Source: Denitromonas iodatirespirans
GTDB taxonomy: Bacteria; Pseudomonadota; Gammaproteobacteria; Burkholderiales; Rhodocyclaceae
Length of the DNA: 64,000 bases
NCBI RefSeq assembly: GCF_018524365.1
Contig: NZ_JAEKFT010000007.1
Location: 1-64,000 of the forward strand
Direction of reading: 5' to 3'
Position numbers and translations under genes: made by a program. Of this stretch, positions 9,816 through 21,254 are shown piece by piece. Below the pieces are notes generated by a model that worked only from the letters and a program-made list of their open reading frames with translations, was not told the DNA's origin and made no database searches. Each line of letters begins with the position of its first letter. Position 1 is the stretch's first letter.

Positions 9816-11047
9816 CAGCGGCCTCCCACTTCACGGCTGTTACGAAGGAAATCGCGGCTGCGGACATCGTCGCCGATCGCGGCCGATCGCGGCACATCGG
9901 AAATCGGCGCACTGCTGCTCGCGGCGGATTCAGCGCGTGACGATGCGCCGGCGCCGGTCGCCTGGAGCAGCTTGTCCAGCGGCAGCATCAGCAGGTTGCC
10001 GCTCCCCTTTGCATCCACCATGATCTTGGTGGTATTGGAATACATCTCCTGCATCGCCTCCAGGTACATGCGCTCACGCGTCACCCGCGGCGCCTTGCGA
10101 TATTCGGTCAGCACCTGCCCGAAGCGACTCGCATCACCCTCGGCGTTGGCCACCACACGTGCGGCATAACCCTGTGCCTCTTCGGCCAGGCGCGATGCCG
10201 TACCCCGCGCTTTCGGGATCACGTCGTTGGCGTAGGCCTGCCCTTCGTTCTGCTGGCGCACCCGGTCCTGACCGGCCTTGACCGCATCGTCGAAGGCGGC
10301 CTGCACTTGCTCGGGCGGCTGGGCGTTGCGCATGGTGACCTGGCTGACCTGAATGCCGGTCTGGTAACGATCGAGGATTTCCTGCATCAAATCCTTGGCG
10401 CGCACGGCGACTTCCTCACGGCCCTCGTAAAGCACGAAGTCCATGCGATTCTTGCCAACGATCTCGCGCACCGCGGTCTCGGCCGCCTGAGACACGGCCT
10501 CGTCGGGATGGCGATTGTTGAACAGGTAGTCTTCGGGGCTTTTCAGAATGTACTGAACGGCGAACTGGATGTTGATGATGTTCTCGTCGTCGGTCAGCAT
10601 CAGCGCTTCGCGCAGCACCTTGTTGCGCTCCGAGCCGCGGTAGCCGACCTCGATGGTCCGCACCCCGGTCACATCCACCAGCTCGTGGCTTTCGATCGGG
10701 AAGGGCAAACGCAGATGCAGGCCCGGCATGGTGGTCTCGATATAGTCGCCGAAACGCAGCACCACGCCGCGCTGGTTGGCGTCGACGATATAGAAGCCGC
10801 TCGCCCCCCAGACCAGCAGCGCCAGCACGATCAGCGCGCCGAGCCCGCCGCCGAACTGGCGCGGGCTCAGCGAGGGCATGTTGCCGCCACCGTTGCCACC
10901 GCCACCACCACTGCGGCGGCCAAAGAGTCCGCCCAGACGGCGATTGACATCGCGCCATAGTTCATCGAGATCGGGCGGGCCGTCCTTGGGACGGTCCCGC
11001 TCCTGATCGTTCCCCTGGTTACCCCAGCGAGGATCATTCAGCGACAT
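9815..11047 (-). CDS. hflK: FtsH protease modulator HflK (SPFH family)
   Basis: 410 residues. A Gly/Arg-rich, Asp-rich cytoplasmic N-terminus (NDPRWGNQGNDQERDRPKDG, then a GGGGNGGG stretch) precedes a single membrane span (about 75-95) and the SPFH domain. A Ser/Ala-rich C-terminal tail follows. I chose the ATG at 11047 because GGAA lies 7 nt upstream; an ATG at 11059 overlaps the hflX stop as TAATG and would add four residues. It partners with HflC. Confidence 0.95.
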   Translation of the reverse strand: MSLNDPRWGNQGNDQERDRPKDGPPDLDELWRDVNRRLGGLFGRRSGGGGGNGGGNMPSLSPRQFGGGLGALIVLALLVWGASGFYIVDANQRGVVLRFGDYIETTMPGLHLRLPFPIESHELVDVTGVRTIEVGYRGSERNKVLREALMLTDDENIINIQFAVQYILKSPEDYLFNNRHPDEAVSQAAETAVREIVGKNRMDFVLYEGREEVAVRAKDLMQEILDRYQTGIQVSQVTMRNAQPPEQVQAAFDDAVKAGQDRVRQQNEGQAYANDVIPKARGTASRLAEEAQGYAARVVANAEGDASRFGQVLTEYRKAPRVTRERMYLEAMQEMYSNTTKIMVDAKGSGNLLMLPLDKLLQATGAGASSRAESAASSSAPISDVPRSAAIGDDVRSRDFLRNSREVGGR

Positions 11048-11058
11048 GAGAGTTTCCA

Positions 11059-12210
11059 TTAGGAATGGAGTGGATCGAAATGAGAAGACGGCTGATCATC
11101 ATCAGCCCTCAGGCCTGCAGCAAAGCGCTCCGCTTCCTCGGCAAGCGCCAACCGCAACAGGTCCAATCCTTCTCCCGTCTTGGCGCTCGCAAAAACGCGG
11201 CAGATTCTATCACAGCCGTCCCGCTCGAACCGGGCCGGCGTACCGCTACCGTCGATCTTGTTCCAGACCAGAATCTGGGGAATCTTCCCCGCTCCGATCT
11301 CGTTCAGGACCTCATTCACGGCAGCGATCTGCGCATCCCGGTCGTCGCTGCCCGAATCGACCACATGCACCAGCAAATCGGCATTGACCGTTTCTTCGAG
11401 CGTGGCGTGGAAGGCGGCGACCAGACTGTGCGGCAGATCACGGATGAATCCGACCGTGTCGGACAGCACAATGTTCCCCGCCTCGCCCAGAAACAGGCGG
11501 CGCGAGGTGGTGTCCAGCGTGGCGAACAACTGGTTCGCCGCGTAGCTGCCGGCCTTGGTCAGCGCATTGAAGAGCGTCGACTTGCCGGCGTTGGTATAGC
11601 CGACGATGGACACCGACAACACGTCCCGGCGCTCCCGGGCGCGACGACGCACCCGGCGCTGGTTTTCGAGCTTTTCGAGGCGGCCGCGCAGGGTCTTGAC
11701 CCGTGCACCGATCAGGCGGCGGTCGGTTTCCAGCTGGGTTTCCCCCGGGCCGCGCAGGCCCACACCACCTTTTTGCCGTTCCAGGTGGGTCCAGCCGCGG
11801 ATCAGGCGCGTGGCCAGATGCTCGAGCTGGGCCAGCTCCACCTGCAACTTGCCCTCGTGGCTGCGCGCCCGCAGGGCGAAGATGTCGAGGATCAGCGCGG
11901 TCCGGTCGATCACCCGGCATTGCAGCACACGCTCGAGGTTGCGCTGCTGGCCCGGGCTCAACTCGTGATTGAAGATGACCAGATCCGCCTCATGGCTACG
12001 CAGCAGATCGCCGATCTCCTGCGCCTTGCCCTTGCCGACGAACAAGGCCGGATCAGGGGCGCGCCGCTTGGCACGCACCACGGTCTCGACCGTGGCGCCG
12101 GCACTTTCGGCCAGCAACACCAACTCGGCCAAGCGCTCTTCGATGGCGTCCTGCCCCAGATCGATCTGCACCAGGACTGCGCGCTCTCCCGCCTCGGGGC
12201 GATCAAACAT
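11059..12210 (-). CDS. hflX: Ribosome-associated GTPase HflX
   Basis: 383 residues: the N-terminal HflX domain with HELSPGQQRNLERVLQCRVIDRT, the glycine-rich linker WTHLERQKGGVGLRGPGETQLE, then a G-domain with Walker A GYTNAGKSTLFN, G3 DTVGFIRDLP and G4 NKID. HflX splits or rescues stalled 70S ribosomes under stress. It lies 41 nt downstream of hfq, and its stop is shared with the alternative hflK start. Confidence 0.96.
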   Translation of the reverse strand: MFDRPEAGERAVLVQIDLGQDAIEERLAELVLLAESAGATVETVVRAKRRAPDPALFVGKGKAQEIGDLLRSHEADLVIFNHELSPGQQRNLERVLQCRVIDRTALILDIFALRARSHEGKLQVELAQLEHLATRLIRGWTHLERQKGGVGLRGPGETQLETDRRLIGARVKTLRGRLEKLENQRRVRRRARERRDVLSVSIVGYTNAGKSTLFNALTKAGSYAANQLFATLDTTSRRLFLGEAGNIVLSDTVGFIRDLPHSLVAAFHATLEETVNADLLVHVVDSGSDDRDAQIAAVNEVLNEIGAGKIPQILVWNKIDGSGTPARFERDGCDRICRVFASAKTGEGLDLLRLALAEEAERFAAGLRADDDQPSSHFDPLHS

Positions 12211-12251
12211 GACAGGCCCCCTCCAGAGCGCACATCCGCAGTATCGACACC

Positions 12252-12497
12252 TTAGGCAGCAGGCTCACCCGACTCCTGTTGCTGGAAGTTGACCGGGCGC
12301 GCCGGCACGACGGTCGAGATCGCGTGCTTGTACACCATCTGGGTCACGGTGTTTCGCAGCAACACCACGTATTGGTCGAAAGATTCGATCTGGCCCTGCA
12401 ATTTGATCCCGTTGACCAGGTAGATGGACACCGGCACATGCTCGCGACGCAGTGCATTCAGGAACGGATCCTGCAGGAGTTGGCCTTTGTTACTCAT
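12252..12497 (-). CDS. hfq: RNA chaperone Hfq
   Basis: 81 residues with Sm1 ([34 protein letters not shown]) and Sm2 ([26 protein letters not shown]). KHAIST is the variant of the usual YKHAI signature that lines the RNA-binding pore. The C-terminal tail is short, as in most betaproteobacteria. It binds sRNAs and mRNAs. GAGG precedes the ATG. It heads the hfq-hflXKC part of the block. Confidence 0.97.
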   Translation of the reverse strand: MSNKGQLLQDPFLNALRREHVPVSIYLVNGIKLQGQIESFDQYVVLLRNTVTQMVYKHAISTVVPARPVNFQQQESGEPAA

Positions 12498-12584
12498 GTT
12501 TGAGCCTCTATCGTTATGTTGGCGTAATTTAATGGATTCTGCGCTGCAACACCAATCAGGCGTCCCGGCGCAGCGGTATGGAGA

Positions 12585-13913
12585 TTACTTTCGATCGCTG
12601 TACGGATTGGTCGACGAGCGGAACTGGATGCGCAAGGGCGTGCCCTGGAGTTTGAACGCCTCCATGAAACAACGCTCCAGATACCGCGTGTAGCTGGCCG
12701 GGATCCCTTCCAGACCGGTACCGTGGATCACGATGATCGGCGGGTTGCTGCCGCCCTGGTGCGCATAGCGCATCTTGGGCCGGAACATCCGCACCTTGGG
12801 CGGCGCCTGTTTGACCACCGCTTCCTGCAGCAAACGGGTCAGCTTCGGGGTGGACAACTTGGCCATCGCCGCGGCGTAGGCGCGATCGACCGAGTTGAGC
12901 ACGGCGCCAATGCCTTGCGACTTGAGCGCCGACACGTAGTGACTGCGCGCAAAGCTCAGGAAAGGCAGCTTGCGCGCCACGTCGTTCTTGATCTGCTCGC
13001 GGCGATAGTCGTCGACGCTGTCCCATTTGTTGATCGCCAGCACCAGTGCCCGCCCGGTCTCCAGCACGAAGCCGGCGATATGGGCATCCTGGTCCGACAC
13101 GTCCTGGCTGGCGTCGAGCACCAGCACCACCACGTTGGCCTGCTCGATCGCCTGCAGCGTTTTGATGACCGAAAACTTCTCGACCGCCTCGAACACCTTG
13201 CCGCGCCGGCGCAGGCCGGCGGTGTCGATCAGCTTGTATTCGCGGCCATTGCGCGAAAACGGGATGCTGATCGCGTCGCGGGTGGTGCCCGGCATGTCGA
13301 AGGCGATCACCCGCTCTTCGCCCAGCAGCGTGTTGATCAGGGTCGACTTGCCCACGTTCGGCCGGCCGACGATGGCCACCCGCGGGCCGGGGGCGTCGCC
13401 CTCGGGCTCGGGCGTTTCGGGCGGCAGCACCTCGAACACTTCGTCGAGCAGCGGATGCACGCCATCGCCATGCGCCGCCGAAATCACCAGCGGCGCGCCC
13501 AGGCCGAGCGCATGGAATTCGGCGCCGACCACGGCACGGTTCATGCCCTCACCCTTGTTCACCACCAGGAACACCGGCCGGTCCACCCGGCGCAGGCGAT
13601 TGGCGATCTCCTGGTCGTGTGGCGTCAGCCCGTTGCGGCCGTCGACCATGAACAGCAGCACATCGGCTTCGGCAATGGCCTGCTCGGCCTGCCGAGCCAT
13701 CTCGTGCATGATCCCGTCCTTGGCGACGGGATCGAAACCGGCGGTATCGACCACCAGATAGTCGCGCGAGCCGACCCGGCCCACGCCGTAGTGGCGATCC
13801 CGGGTCAGGCCGGGTTGATCCGCCACCAACGCGTCCCGCGTCTTGGTGAGACGGTTGAACAAGGTCGATTTGCCGACATTCGGCCGACCGACCAGAACCA
13901 GCGTAGGTATCAC
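12585..13913 (-). CDS. der: Ribosome biogenesis GTPase Der (EngA)
   Basis: 442 residues with two tandem Era-like G-domains: the first Walker [15 protein letters not shown] (about 8-21), the second [14 protein letters not shown] (about 183-196). Each has DTAG and NK(G/W) motifs, and a C-terminal KH-like domain follows. Der is needed for 50S assembly. The start is a GTG at 13913, 12 nt after bamB, with AAAGG upstream. The der-bamB-yfgM-hisS order is conserved across beta- and gammaproteobacteria. Confidence 0.97.
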   Translation of the reverse strand: MIPTLVLVGRPNVGKSTLFNRLTKTRDALVADQPGLTRDRHYGVGRVGSRDYLVVDTAGFDPVAKDGIMHEMARQAEQAIAEADVLLFMVDGRNGLTPHDQEIANRLRRVDRPVFLVVNKGEGMNRAVVGAEFHALGLGAPLVISAAHGDGVHPLLDEVFEVLPPETPEPEGDAPGPRVAIVGRPNVGKSTLINTLLGEERVIAFDMPGTTRDAISIPFSRNGREYKLIDTAGLRRRGKVFEAVEKFSVIKTLQAIEQANVVVLVLDASQDVSDQDAHIAGFVLETGRALVLAINKWDSVDDYRREQIKNDVARKLPFLSFARSHYVSALKSQGIGAVLNSVDRAYAAAMAKLSTPKLTRLLQEAVVKQAPPKVRMFRPKMRYAHQGGSNPPIIVIHGTGLEGIPASYTRYLERCFMEAFKLQGTPLRIQFRSSTNPYSDRK

Positions 13914-13925
13914 TTTCGGCCTTTG

Positions 13926-15071
13926 TCAGCGCGGCTGAAACACATGGATGCCACCGGCGCGCGTCTGCACCACGACCAGATCGCCAAGCGGGCGCGGTGC
14001 CACGTCGATGCCGCTGCCATCCGCCTGAGCGCGGGCGATGAAGGCGCCGTTCTCGCGGCTGAGCAGATGCACGTAGCCCTCCGCATCGCCCACCACCACG
14101 CCGGCCTCGACGGCCAGCGGCGCCGACAGGCCGCGGCGTGCCAACTGGTCCTGGCGCCACATGCTGGCGCCACTGAAGGCGTCCAGCGCGGACACGGCAT
14201 CGGCGTCCTCGGTCACATAGATCTGACGCACATCGCGGCTGATGCCGCCGCGTGCCGACAGCGGGCGGCTCCACAGCGTCTTGCCATTGGTGATGTCGAA
14301 GCAGCTTACCCGACCCTGGAAGGCCGCCGCGCACAGCGTCTGGCGATGCAGCACCGGATCGCCCACCACGTCGGCGATGCGCTCCAGTTCGGTGGCACCG
14401 GCCGGCAGCGCGACCGACAGCTCCCAGATCAGGCCGCCGTTGTTCAGGTCGAAGGCGGCCAGTTTGCCGCCGGGGAAGCCCAGCACCGCCACGTTGTTCT
14501 CGATCAGCATGCCGGACGGATTGCGCAGGGTCAGCGCCGGCGTGGTGCGCTTGTAGGTCCACAGCACCTTGCCATCCTTGCGGTCGAGGCCGAAGACCCG
14601 GTTGTCGCTGCTGCGCACGACCACGAAATCCTTGGCCACGCCCGGTGCGGCCAGCACTTCGGCATTGACCTGGCTGCGCCAGCGCTCGCTGCCGCTGGTG
14701 GCATCCAGGCCAATGACCTCGCCACGGCCGTCGGCCACCACGGCCAGCGCCGCATCGGCGCCGACGCCGGCGGTCAGGCCGCCGTCGATGCGCACACGCC
14801 AGCGGGTCTGCCCGCTCGCCAGACGGGCCACCTCGCCATTGGCACCGGCGGCGATCACCTCGCCGTCGACCACGGCGGGTTCGAAACGATAGATATCAGC
14901 CTCGCCGACCTTTGCCGACCAGGCCGGCGTCAAGGTGGCCGTCGGATTGAATGCCGGCAACGGCGCCATTTTCGGCGCGGGCGTGGAAAACGGGTTGAGC
15001 ATGTCGAGCGAGCTGCACCCGACCAGCAGCGAGGTGGCGGCCAGCGCCGCCATCAGACGGAGCGAACGCAT
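13926..15071 (-). CDS. bamB: Outer-membrane assembly lipoprotein BamB
   Basis: 381 residues with a lipoprotein signal ending LLVGC (Cys19), then repeated PQQ-type beta-propeller blades (for example GLDATSGSERWRSQVNAEV and LDRKDGKVLWTYKR). BamB is the propeller subunit of the BAM complex that inserts outer-membrane proteins. The true start is the ATG at 15071, whose ATGA overlaps the upstream gene's stop; the reading frame extends further upstream but without a signal peptide. Confidence 0.95.
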   Translation of the reverse strand: MRSLRLMAALAATSLLVGCSSLDMLNPFSTPAPKMAPLPAFNPTATLTPAWSAKVGEADIYRFEPAVVDGEVIAAGANGEVARLASGQTRWRVRIDGGLTAGVGADAALAVVADGRGEVIGLDATSGSERWRSQVNAEVLAAPGVAKDFVVVRSSDNRVFGLDRKDGKVLWTYKRTTPALTLRNPSGMLIENNVAVLGFPGGKLAAFDLNNGGLIWELSVALPAGATELERIADVVGDPVLHRQTLCAAAFQGRVSCFDITNGKTLWSRPLSARGGISRDVRQIYVTEDADAVSALDAFSGASMWRQDQLARRGLSAPLAVEAGVVVGDAEGYVHLLSRENGAFIARAQADGSGIDVAPRPLGDLVVVQTRAGGIHVFQPR

Positions 15072-15724
15072 CAGCGGGCACCTCCCATGAGCGCATCGAG
15101 CTTGATGCGAATGATCTCGGCACTGCGATCGCCCGGCACCACCACCGCATTGGCCGCGTCGAGCGCTTTTTGATAGGCGGCACGCGCCTCGTCGATCTTG
15201 CCGTCGACGACCAGCGCATCGCCGCGCAGATCGTAGTAGCGCACGTTCAGCGTCTCGGACGGCGGCTCGGCCAGCAGCGCCAGCGCGGCAGACGCATCGC
15301 CCGCGTCCAGGCGCACGGCGGCCAGCCTGAGCCGGGCGATGTCGCGCATCACCGGCTCCGCGGCATTCTGGGTGACCCATTCGAGCGGCAGGGCCGCATT
15401 GCTGGCGTCACCTGCCGCCTGCTGCACCTTGGCAGACATCAGCGCCGATAGCGGCGCATAGACGGTACCGCTGAAGTTTTCGAGAATCTGCCCGGTGGCC
15501 TGGCGCGCGGCGGCGGCATCGTTCTCCACCACAGCCTTTTGCACCACGCTGTAGAGCGCCGCAGCCTCGGCCGACTGCTTGCGCTGATACCACTGCCAGC
15601 CCTGCCAGCCGACCGATGCCACCGCTGCGATCACCGCCACGGCGGTCACGATCCCGCCGTACTGTGCCCACCAGGCCTTCAGTTCGGCGAGTTGTTCCTG
15701 CTCTTCAAGGTCATAGACTGCCAT
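15071..15724 (-). CDS. yfgM: YfgM-like membrane-anchored TPR protein
   Basis: 217 residues: a cytoplasmic start [19 protein letters not shown], one membrane span (about 23-43), then a periplasmic TPR_21-like domain of helical repeats. YfgM works with PpiD at the Sec translocon in E. coli. It sits between hisS and bamB as usual. The ATG at 15724 overlaps hisS by 14 nt; the frame continues upstream inside hisS but that extension does not look like protein of this family. Confidence 0.9.
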   Translation of the reverse strand: MAVYDLEEQEQLAELKAWWAQYGGIVTAVAVIAAVASVGWQGWQWYQRKQSAEAAALYSVVQKAVVENDAAAARQATGQILENFSGTVYAPLSALMSAKVQQAAGDASNAALPLEWVTQNAAEPVMRDIARLRLAAVRLDAGDASAALALLAEPPSETLNVRYYDLRGDALVVDGKIDEARAAYQKALDAANAVVVPGDRSAEIIRIKLDALMGGAR

Positions 15725-17006
15725 CGTCGTCTTCCACGGCAAAAAGGAGATCGGCCAGCACTTCGGCCAGTTGGTCGGCGGCGACACGGCGTTGCTCGCC
15801 GCCGTCGCGCAAGGGTTTGAGGGTGACTTCGGCCGCCGCGGCTTCGTCGTCGCCGATGATCAGGGCGCAGGGCGCACCGCTGCCGTCCGCCTTTTTCATC
15901 TGCGCCTTGAAGCTGCCGCCACCGCAATGGAAGAGCACGGAAAAACCGTGCGCCCGCATGTCTTCGGCGATGCGGAACGCAAAACGCAGTGCCACGTCGC
16001 CCTGATGCACCACGTAGAGATCGGGCACTTCGCGCTCCGGCTCGCCGCCACAACTTTGCCACAGGGCCAGCAATCGCTCGACCCCCATGGCGAAGCCGGC
16101 CGCCGGCGCGGGTTTTCCGCCGAGCTGCTCGATCAGGCCGTCGTACCGGCCACCGGCGCACACCGTGCCCTGCGCGCCGAGCTGGTCGGTCACCCACTCG
16201 AACACGGTGCGGTTGTAGTAGTCCAGCCCGCGCACCAGGCGCGGGTTGATGCGATACGGCACGCCGGCGTCCTTGAGGATGGCCTGCACGCCGTCGAAGT
16301 GGGCCTGCGATTCCTCACCCAAGTGGTCCATCAGCCGCGGCGCGGCCTCGACCAGGGCTTGCATGTCGGGATTCTTGGTGTCGAGGATGCGCAGCGGGTT
16401 GGTGTACAGGCGCCGCTTGGCTTCTTCGTCCAGCTGATCGACATTCGCTTCGAAATAGGCGATCAGTGCCGCCCGATGGGCCGCGCGCTCGTCGGCCGAG
16501 CCGAGCGAGTTGAGCTCGAGGCGGATGTCGGTCAGACCGAGGTCGTCCCACAGGCGGGCGCACATCAGGATCAGCTCGGCATCGATGTCCGGGCCGGCAA
16601 AGCCCAACGCCTCGGCACCGATCTGGTGAAACTGGCGATAGCGCCCCTTCTGCGGACGCTCGTGGCGGAACATCGGCCCGTAGTAGTACAGGCGCTTGGG
16701 GCCGCTGTGCAGCAGGCTGTGCTGCAGCACGGCGCGCACGCAGGAGGCCGTGCTTTCGGGCCGCAGGGTGAGGTGTTCGCCGTTGAGCGCGTCTTCGAAG
16801 GAATACATTTCCTTCTCGACGATGTCGGTGACCTCACCGATGGCGCGCCGGAACAGCGGCGTCGGCTCGACGATGGGAGTGCGGATCGGCCGGTAGCCAT
16901 AGCTCTTGAGCCAATCACGGATCAGCGATTCGAACTGCTCCCAGGTCTCCGCTTCGTCGAGGAAAATATCGTTCATGCCACGTACGGCACGCAGGCTTTG
17001 ACTCAT
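15711..17006 (-). CDS. hisS: Histidyl-tRNA synthetase
   Basis: 431 residues of a class IIa synthetase. It starts with the typical [11 protein letters not shown]. Motif 2 ([19 protein letters not shown]) and the histidine-binding [16 protein letters not shown] are present, as is [13 protein letters not shown], with a C-terminal anticodon-binding domain. This full-length HisRS contrasts with the inactive HisZ paralogue at 7558. Confidence 0.97.
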   Translation of the reverse strand: MSQSLRAVRGMNDIFLDEAETWEQFESLIRDWLKSYGYRPIRTPIVEPTPLFRRAIGEVTDIVEKEMYSFEDALNGEHLTLRPESTASCVRAVLQHSLLHSGPKRLYYYGPMFRHERPQKGRYRQFHQIGAEALGFAGPDIDAELILMCARLWDDLGLTDIRLELNSLGSADERAAHRAALIAYFEANVDQLDEEAKRRLYTNPLRILDTKNPDMQALVEAAPRLMDHLGEESQAHFDGVQAILKDAGVPYRINPRLVRGLDYYNRTVFEWVTDQLGAQGTVCAGGRYDGLIEQLGGKPAPAAGFAMGVERLLALWQSCGGEPEREVPDLYVVHQGDVALRFAFRIAEDMRAHGFSVLFHCGGGSFKAQMKKADGSGAPCALIIGDDEAAAAEVTLKPLRDGGEQRRVAADQLAEVLADLLFAVEDDDGSL

Positions 17007-17036
17007 GTCTGCTGTCTTTCTTCTGTTCTGCGCGGG

Positions 17037-18281
17037 TCAGCCCGCTTTTCTTTGGTAGCGTGTCGCCACGTAGTCGTCGACGATGGCCTGGAATTCGGCG
17101 GCGATGTTGCCGCCCCGCAGCGTAACGGTTTTCTGGCCGTCCACAAACACCGGCGCGGCCGGCGTCTCGCCAGTGCCCGGCAGCGAGATGCCGATGTTGG
17201 CATGCTTGCTCTCGCCGGGCCCGTTGACCACGCAGCCCATCACCGCCAGCGTCATGTTCTCGACGCCATCGTATTGCTCGCGCCAGATCGGCATCTGCTC
17301 GCGCACATGGTTCTGGATACGCGAGGCCAGTTCCTGGAAAAAGGTGCTGGTGGTGCGGCCGCAGCCCGGGCAGGCGGTCACCATCGGTGTGAAGGCGCGC
17401 AGGCCCATGGTCTGCAGGATTTCCTGCGCCACCACGACTTCCTGGGTGCGGCTGCCGTTCGGTTCGGGGGTGAGCGAGACACGAATGGTGTCGCCGATGC
17501 CTTCCTGCAACAGCACGCCCATGGCGGCAGTGGAGGCGACGATGCCTTTCGAGCCCATGCCGGCCTCGGTCAGCCCCAGGTGCAGCGGGTAGTCGCAGCG
17601 GCGCGCCAGGTCGCGGTACACCGCGATCAGGTCCTGCACGCTCGACACCTTGGCCGACAGGATGATGCGGTCACCCGGCAGGCCGTAGGACTCGGCCTTG
17701 GCGGCCGATTCGAGCGCTGAGGTGACCAGCGCCTCGCGCATCACCGCGGTGGCGTCGAGCGGCTCGGCACGGCCGGCGTTCTCGTCCATGATGCGCGCCA
17801 GCACGGACGGGTCGAGGCTGCCCCAATTGACCCCGATACGCACCGGTTTGTCGTACTTGCAGGCGATCTCGATGATCGAGGCGAACTGCGGGTCGCGCTT
17901 GGTGCCGGCGCCGACATTGCCTGGATTGATGCGGAACTTGGCCAGCGCCTCGGCGCATTCGGGCACATCGGTCAGCAGCTTGTGGCCGTTGTAGTGGAAA
18001 TCGCCCACCAGCGGCACATCGACATTCATGCGCGCCAGTTGCTCGCGGATGGCCGGCACGGCGCGCGCAGCCTCTTCGTTGTTGACGGTGATCCGCACCA
18101 CCTCCGAACCGGCCCGCGCCAGTTGGGCCACCTGGATGGCGGTAGCGATGGCGTCGGCGGTGTCGGTATTGGTCATCGACTGCACCACCACCGGCGCGTC
18201 GGAACCCACCAGCACCTTGCCGATGCGCACTTGCCGACTGCGCCGGCGCGGCGCGGCCTGGCCGCAGATCGAATCGCTCAT
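17037..18281 (-). CDS. ispG: 4-hydroxy-3-methylbut-2-enyl diphosphate synthase (flavodoxin/ferredoxin) IspG
   Basis: 414 residues. Converts MEcPP to HMBPP in the MEP isoprenoid pathway using a [4Fe-4S] cluster. Iron-sulfur ligands are visible in [10 protein letters not shown] and in [19 protein letters not shown]. The N-terminal TIM barrel starts at [31 protein letters not shown] stands 7 nt before the ATG at 18281, so I prefer it to the ATG at 18293, which overlaps the rodZ stop. Confidence 0.96.
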   Translation of the reverse strand: MSDSICGQAAPRRRSRQVRIGKVLVGSDAPVVVQSMTNTDTADAIATAIQVAQLARAGSEVVRITVNNEEAARAVPAIREQLARMNVDVPLVGDFHYNGHKLLTDVPECAEALAKFRINPGNVGAGTKRDPQFASIIEIACKYDKPVRIGVNWGSLDPSVLARIMDENAGRAEPLDATAVMREALVTSALESAAKAESYGLPGDRIILSAKVSSVQDLIAVYRDLARRCDYPLHLGLTEAGMGSKGIVASTAAMGVLLQEGIGDTIRVSLTPEPNGSRTQEVVVAQEILQTMGLRAFTPMVTACPGCGRTTSTFFQELASRIQNHVREQMPIWREQYDGVENMTLAVMGCVVNGPGESKHANIGISLPGTGETPAAPVFVDGQKTVTLRGGNIAAEFQAIVDDYVATRYQRKAG

Positions 18282-18289
18282 CGAGGCCC

Positions 18290-19285
18290 TCATTCCAGCG
18301 TCAACCGGGCCACGCTGACCTTGGTATGCGGCGCAAGGTCAACCGGCTTGCCGCCGTATTCGACGGCAACACTTTTGGCATTTCCAACCACCAGTTGATA
18401 GGGCGGCTTGCCGGAAACCTCTTGGACCGAACCGGGGCGGTTGGTACGAGAGAAGATGATCTCTCCGGACGCATCGCGCACTTCGACCCACGACTCCTTC
18501 TCGAAGCGAAACACCAGACGGTGATCCTGGGCCGGGGCCGCCGGCGTGCTTGCCGCGGGTTTGGGCGCTTCAGCTGCGGGCGCCGTGATGGCCGGCGCCG
18601 GTGGCACGTTGGTGTTCGCCGGCGGCACCACCGCCATGGCGGGCGGGTTGGTGACCGTGCCCAACGGCGCGGGCATGGTGTCGCCGCGCACGGCGGGCGT
18701 GTCCGTGCTCTCGGTCGCGCTGCCGGACGGCGCATCGTCGGGGATGACCAGGGGGGCGTTGTCTGCCGGCGGGATCACCGGCGTCAAGGCCGCCGGGGCC
18801 ACCGGCATGTCCACCGTGGCCGTCTCGCCGGCGGGCGTTTCACTGCCCTGGAACCAGTCGAAATACCAGCCGGCCACCACGCCGAGCAATATCACCAGGG
18901 CGATCAGCGCGATCGGCAGCGACGACGGCCGCAAACTGCCGTCGCCGTTGGGCAGCGTGCCCTGGGCATTGGAAATCGGTGCCAGCTCGGCCGGCGCGCC
19001 CACGCCGCTGGTCTGCGACAGCGCCTGGATCAACGGCTCGGGGTCGAGACCCAGCAAGCGTGCGTAGTTCCGCAAAAAACCGCGCGCAAAGGCGGCCCCC
19101 GGCAAGGTGTCGAAGCGTTCGGATTCGAGGGCCTCGACCTGGCGCTGGGTGAGCTTGAGCGCCTGTGCCACATCGACCAGCGTCAGGCCCAGGCCTTCGC
19201 GGGTGGTGCGCAGCATCTCGCCGACGCCGACGACCGCAGCGTCCGCCTCGGCCGAATTCTGGAGCTGGTCTGCGTTCTCGCTCAC
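18290..19285 (-). CDS. rodZ: RodZ-like membrane protein with HTH and DUF4115 domains
   Basis: 331 residues: an N-terminal Xre-type helix-turn-helix (about 22-95, [20 protein letters not shown]), one membrane span (about 124-145), a long Pro/Ala/Thr-rich periplasmic linker (about 150-255), and a C-terminal DUF4115 domain ([21 protein letters not shown]). RodZ couples MreB filaments to the cell-wall elongasome. It starts at a GTG (GTGA overlaps the pilF stop). Its place between pilF and ispG is standard. Confidence 0.92.
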   Translation of the reverse strand: MSENADQLQNSAEADAAVVGVGEMLRTTREGLGLTLVDVAQALKLTQRQVEALESERFDTLPGAAFARGFLRNYARLLGLDPEPLIQALSQTSGVGAPAELAPISNAQGTLPNGDGSLRPSSLPIALIALVILLGVVAGWYFDWFQGSETPAGETATVDMPVAPAALTPVIPPADNAPLVIPDDAPSGSATESTDTPAVRGDTMPAPLGTVTNPPAMAVVPPANTNVPPAPAITAPAAEAPKPAASTPAAPAQDHRLVFRFEKESWVEVRDASGEIIFSRTNRPGSVQEVSGKPPYQLVVGNAKSVAVEYGGKPVDLAPHTKVSVARLTLE

Positions 19286-20088
19286 TCGTAGTTCCCTTCG
19301 ATCAGTTTCTGGTATTGCGGCGAGGTGGGGAAACGGCTCTTGAGCTGGCTGCTGTAACTCGCCTCCGTCTCTTTGTCATTGCGCGCGCGCTCGACCCGCA
19401 CGCCGAGCCACAGCGATTCCGCGGTGGGCTGACTCTTTTGATGCACGGTATTCAGGTACGCATGGGCGGCTTCGGGGTTGTTGCGCCGGTAGGCGATCGC
19501 GGCCAGATTCAGGATCGCCTGGATATTGTTGCCGTCGAGCTCCATCGCGCGCCGGAAATAGCCTTCGGCCGCCTCGAGCTGTCCCTGCGCCATGCGGCAC
19601 AGGCCGGCATTGGTCATGGGACGGGTCGGGGTGGTGTAGTACGGATTGCGGGCCGACTGTTCGAGCATCCGGAGGCCAGCGTCGAACTCGCCCTGGACGC
19701 ACAGGAACCAGCCGTAGCTGTTGTTGATCTCCGGGTCGCCCGGTGCCAGCGCATCGGCGCGGGCGAAGGCGGCGCGAGCCGATGCGGCGTCGTTCAGCGC
19801 CATCAGCACCAGCGCATGCAGATGATGGGCCGGCGCGTAGCTGTCGTCGTAGGCCATGGCGATGCGCGCCTCGTCCAGCGCCACGCCGGTGCGCTGCGCC
19901 GACACATAGGCCATGCCCAGATCGGTATGGATCTTCGCCCGAGCCTGGTTCTCGCTGGTCACCGGCCGCTCGGAAGCCGGCCGCAGATCCAGCGACCCGG
20001 AGCTGCCGGGGCCGGCCGGATTGGTGGTGCACCCCGACATCAATGTGCCGACGATGCCCAGGATGGCGAGAAGCGAAACTGTCTTCAT
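19282..20088 (-). CDS. pilF: Type IV pilus biogenesis/stability lipoprotein PilF (PilW)
   Basis: 268 residues with a lipoprotein signal ending LMSGC (Cys20), then TPR repeats ([60 protein letters not shown]). PilF is the pilotin that brings the secretin PilQ to the outer membrane. The ATG at 20088 shares ATGA with the rlmN stop; the frame is open upstream but lacks a signal peptide there. The gene between rlmN and rodZ is the usual location. Confidence 0.93.
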   Translation of the reverse strand: MKTVSLLAILGIVGTLMSGCTTNPAGPGSSGSLDLRPASERPVTSENQARAKIHTDLGMAYVSAQRTGVALDEARIAMAYDDSYAPAHHLHALVLMALNDAASARAAFARADALAPGDPEINNSYGWFLCVQGEFDAGLRMLEQSARNPYYTTPTRPMTNAGLCRMAQGQLEAAEGYFRRAMELDGNNIQAILNLAAIAYRRNNPEAAHAYLNTVHQKSQPTAESLWLGVRVERARNDKETEASYSSQLKSRFPTSPQYQKLIEGNYE

Positions 20089-21182
20089 GAACGGGGCGTC
20101 CCTGTGAAATGAAGCGTCTGGGTGCGGCGGGTCTTGTCCTTGACCTGACCGGCCAGCTGGCCGCACGCGGCGTCGACATCATCTCCCCGGGTCTTGCGGG
20201 TCGTGGCGACGATGCCGGCGTCCTGCAGGATACCGGCAAAGCGCCGGATGCGCTCCGAGGGGGAGCGCCGGAAGGGGGAATTCGGGAAGGGGTTGAACGG
20301 AATCAGGTTGTACTTGCACGGCACTTCGCGCGCGATCGCCACCAGCTCGTGCGCATGGGTGTCGAGGTCGTTGACCCCGTCGAGCATCACGTACTCGAAG
20401 GTCACGAAATCACGCGGCGCGGCAACCAGATAGCGGTTGCAGGCGGCCAGCAGTTCCTTGAGCGGGTATTTCTGGTTGATCGGCACCAGCTGGTCGCGCA
20501 GCGCGTCGTTGGGCGCATGCAGCGATACGGCGAGCGCCACCGGACAGGCGTCGCGAAGCCGATCCATGGCCGGCACGATGCCGGAGGTGGATACCGTCAC
20601 GCGCCGCCGCGACAGCCCGTAGGCATGGTCGTCGAGCATCAGGCGCAGCGCCACCAGCACGTTGTCGAGATTGGCCAGCGGCTCGCCCATGCCCATCATG
20701 ACCACGTTGCTGATCACCCGTTCGCCGTCGGCGGTGGCGCCGAGCAGGCGGTTGGCCAGCCACAGTTGGCCGATGATCTCGGCCGCCGAGAGGTTGCGGT
20801 TGAAGCCTTGCTTGCCGGTGGAGCAGAAGGCGCAGTCGAGCGCGCAACCGGCCTGGGAGGACACGCACAACGTGCCGCGGTTGGTCTCGGGGATGAATAC
20901 CGTCTCGACCGCATTGCCCTGCCCCACGTCGAGCAGCCACTTGCGCGTGCCGTCGGCGGACACCGAGTCGCGCGCCACCTCGGGCGTACGCACACAGGCC
21001 ACCTCGCCCAGACGGGCACGCAGGCTCTTGGCGACATCGGTCATCTGCTCGAAATCGCTCACGCCGAAACGGTGCAGCCAGCGCAGGACCTGCCGCGCAC
21101 GAAAGGGCTTCTCGCCCTGTTCGGCGAACCAGTCGACCAGTCCGTCGACATCGAAATCCAGCAAGTTGACCTGTTTCGTCAT
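20085..21182 (-). CDS. rlmN: Dual-specificity RNA methyltransferase RlmN
   Basis: 365 residues, radical-SAM enzyme that methylates C2 of A2503 in 23S rRNA and A37 in some tRNAs. The cluster-binding CxxxCxxC is at Cys113, Cys117 and Cys120 ([13 protein letters not shown]). [12 protein letters not shown] and the late DVDAACGQL, with its methyl-carrying cysteine, fit the family. Start at the ATG at 21182. It lies 72 nt after ndk. Confidence 0.96.
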   Translation of the reverse strand: MTKQVNLLDFDVDGLVDWFAEQGEKPFRARQVLRWLHRFGVSDFEQMTDVAKSLRARLGEVACVRTPEVARDSVSADGTRKWLLDVGQGNAVETVFIPETNRGTLCVSSQAGCALDCAFCSTGKQGFNRNLSAAEIIGQLWLANRLLGATADGERVISNVVMMGMGEPLANLDNVLVALRLMLDDHAYGLSRRRVTVSTSGIVPAMDRLRDACPVALAVSLHAPNDALRDQLVPINQKYPLKELLAACNRYLVAAPRDFVTFEYVMLDGVNDLDTHAHELVAIAREVPCKYNLIPFNPFPNSPFRRSPSERIRRFAGILQDAGIVATTRKTRGDDVDAACGQLAGQVKDKTRRTQTLHFTGTPRS

Positions 21183-21254
21183 GGGGTGCGCGCCTTTGGC
21201 GAAAATGCAATCGGCCCGGGAGCCGGGCCGATGCGGATTCAGCCTCGGCCGGAA

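Noticed and set aside
12723-15173. 816-codon plus-strand frame opposite der and bamB
   Set aside because: Antisense artefact; der G-domain motifs and the bamB lipobox fix the coding strand.
21210-21232. Strong GC hairpin between ndk and rlmN as a terminator
   Set aside because: The stem is long but only a weak T-containing stretch (TGCATTTTC) follows after several bases, and the downstream genes need read-through; kept only as a possible tuning element.
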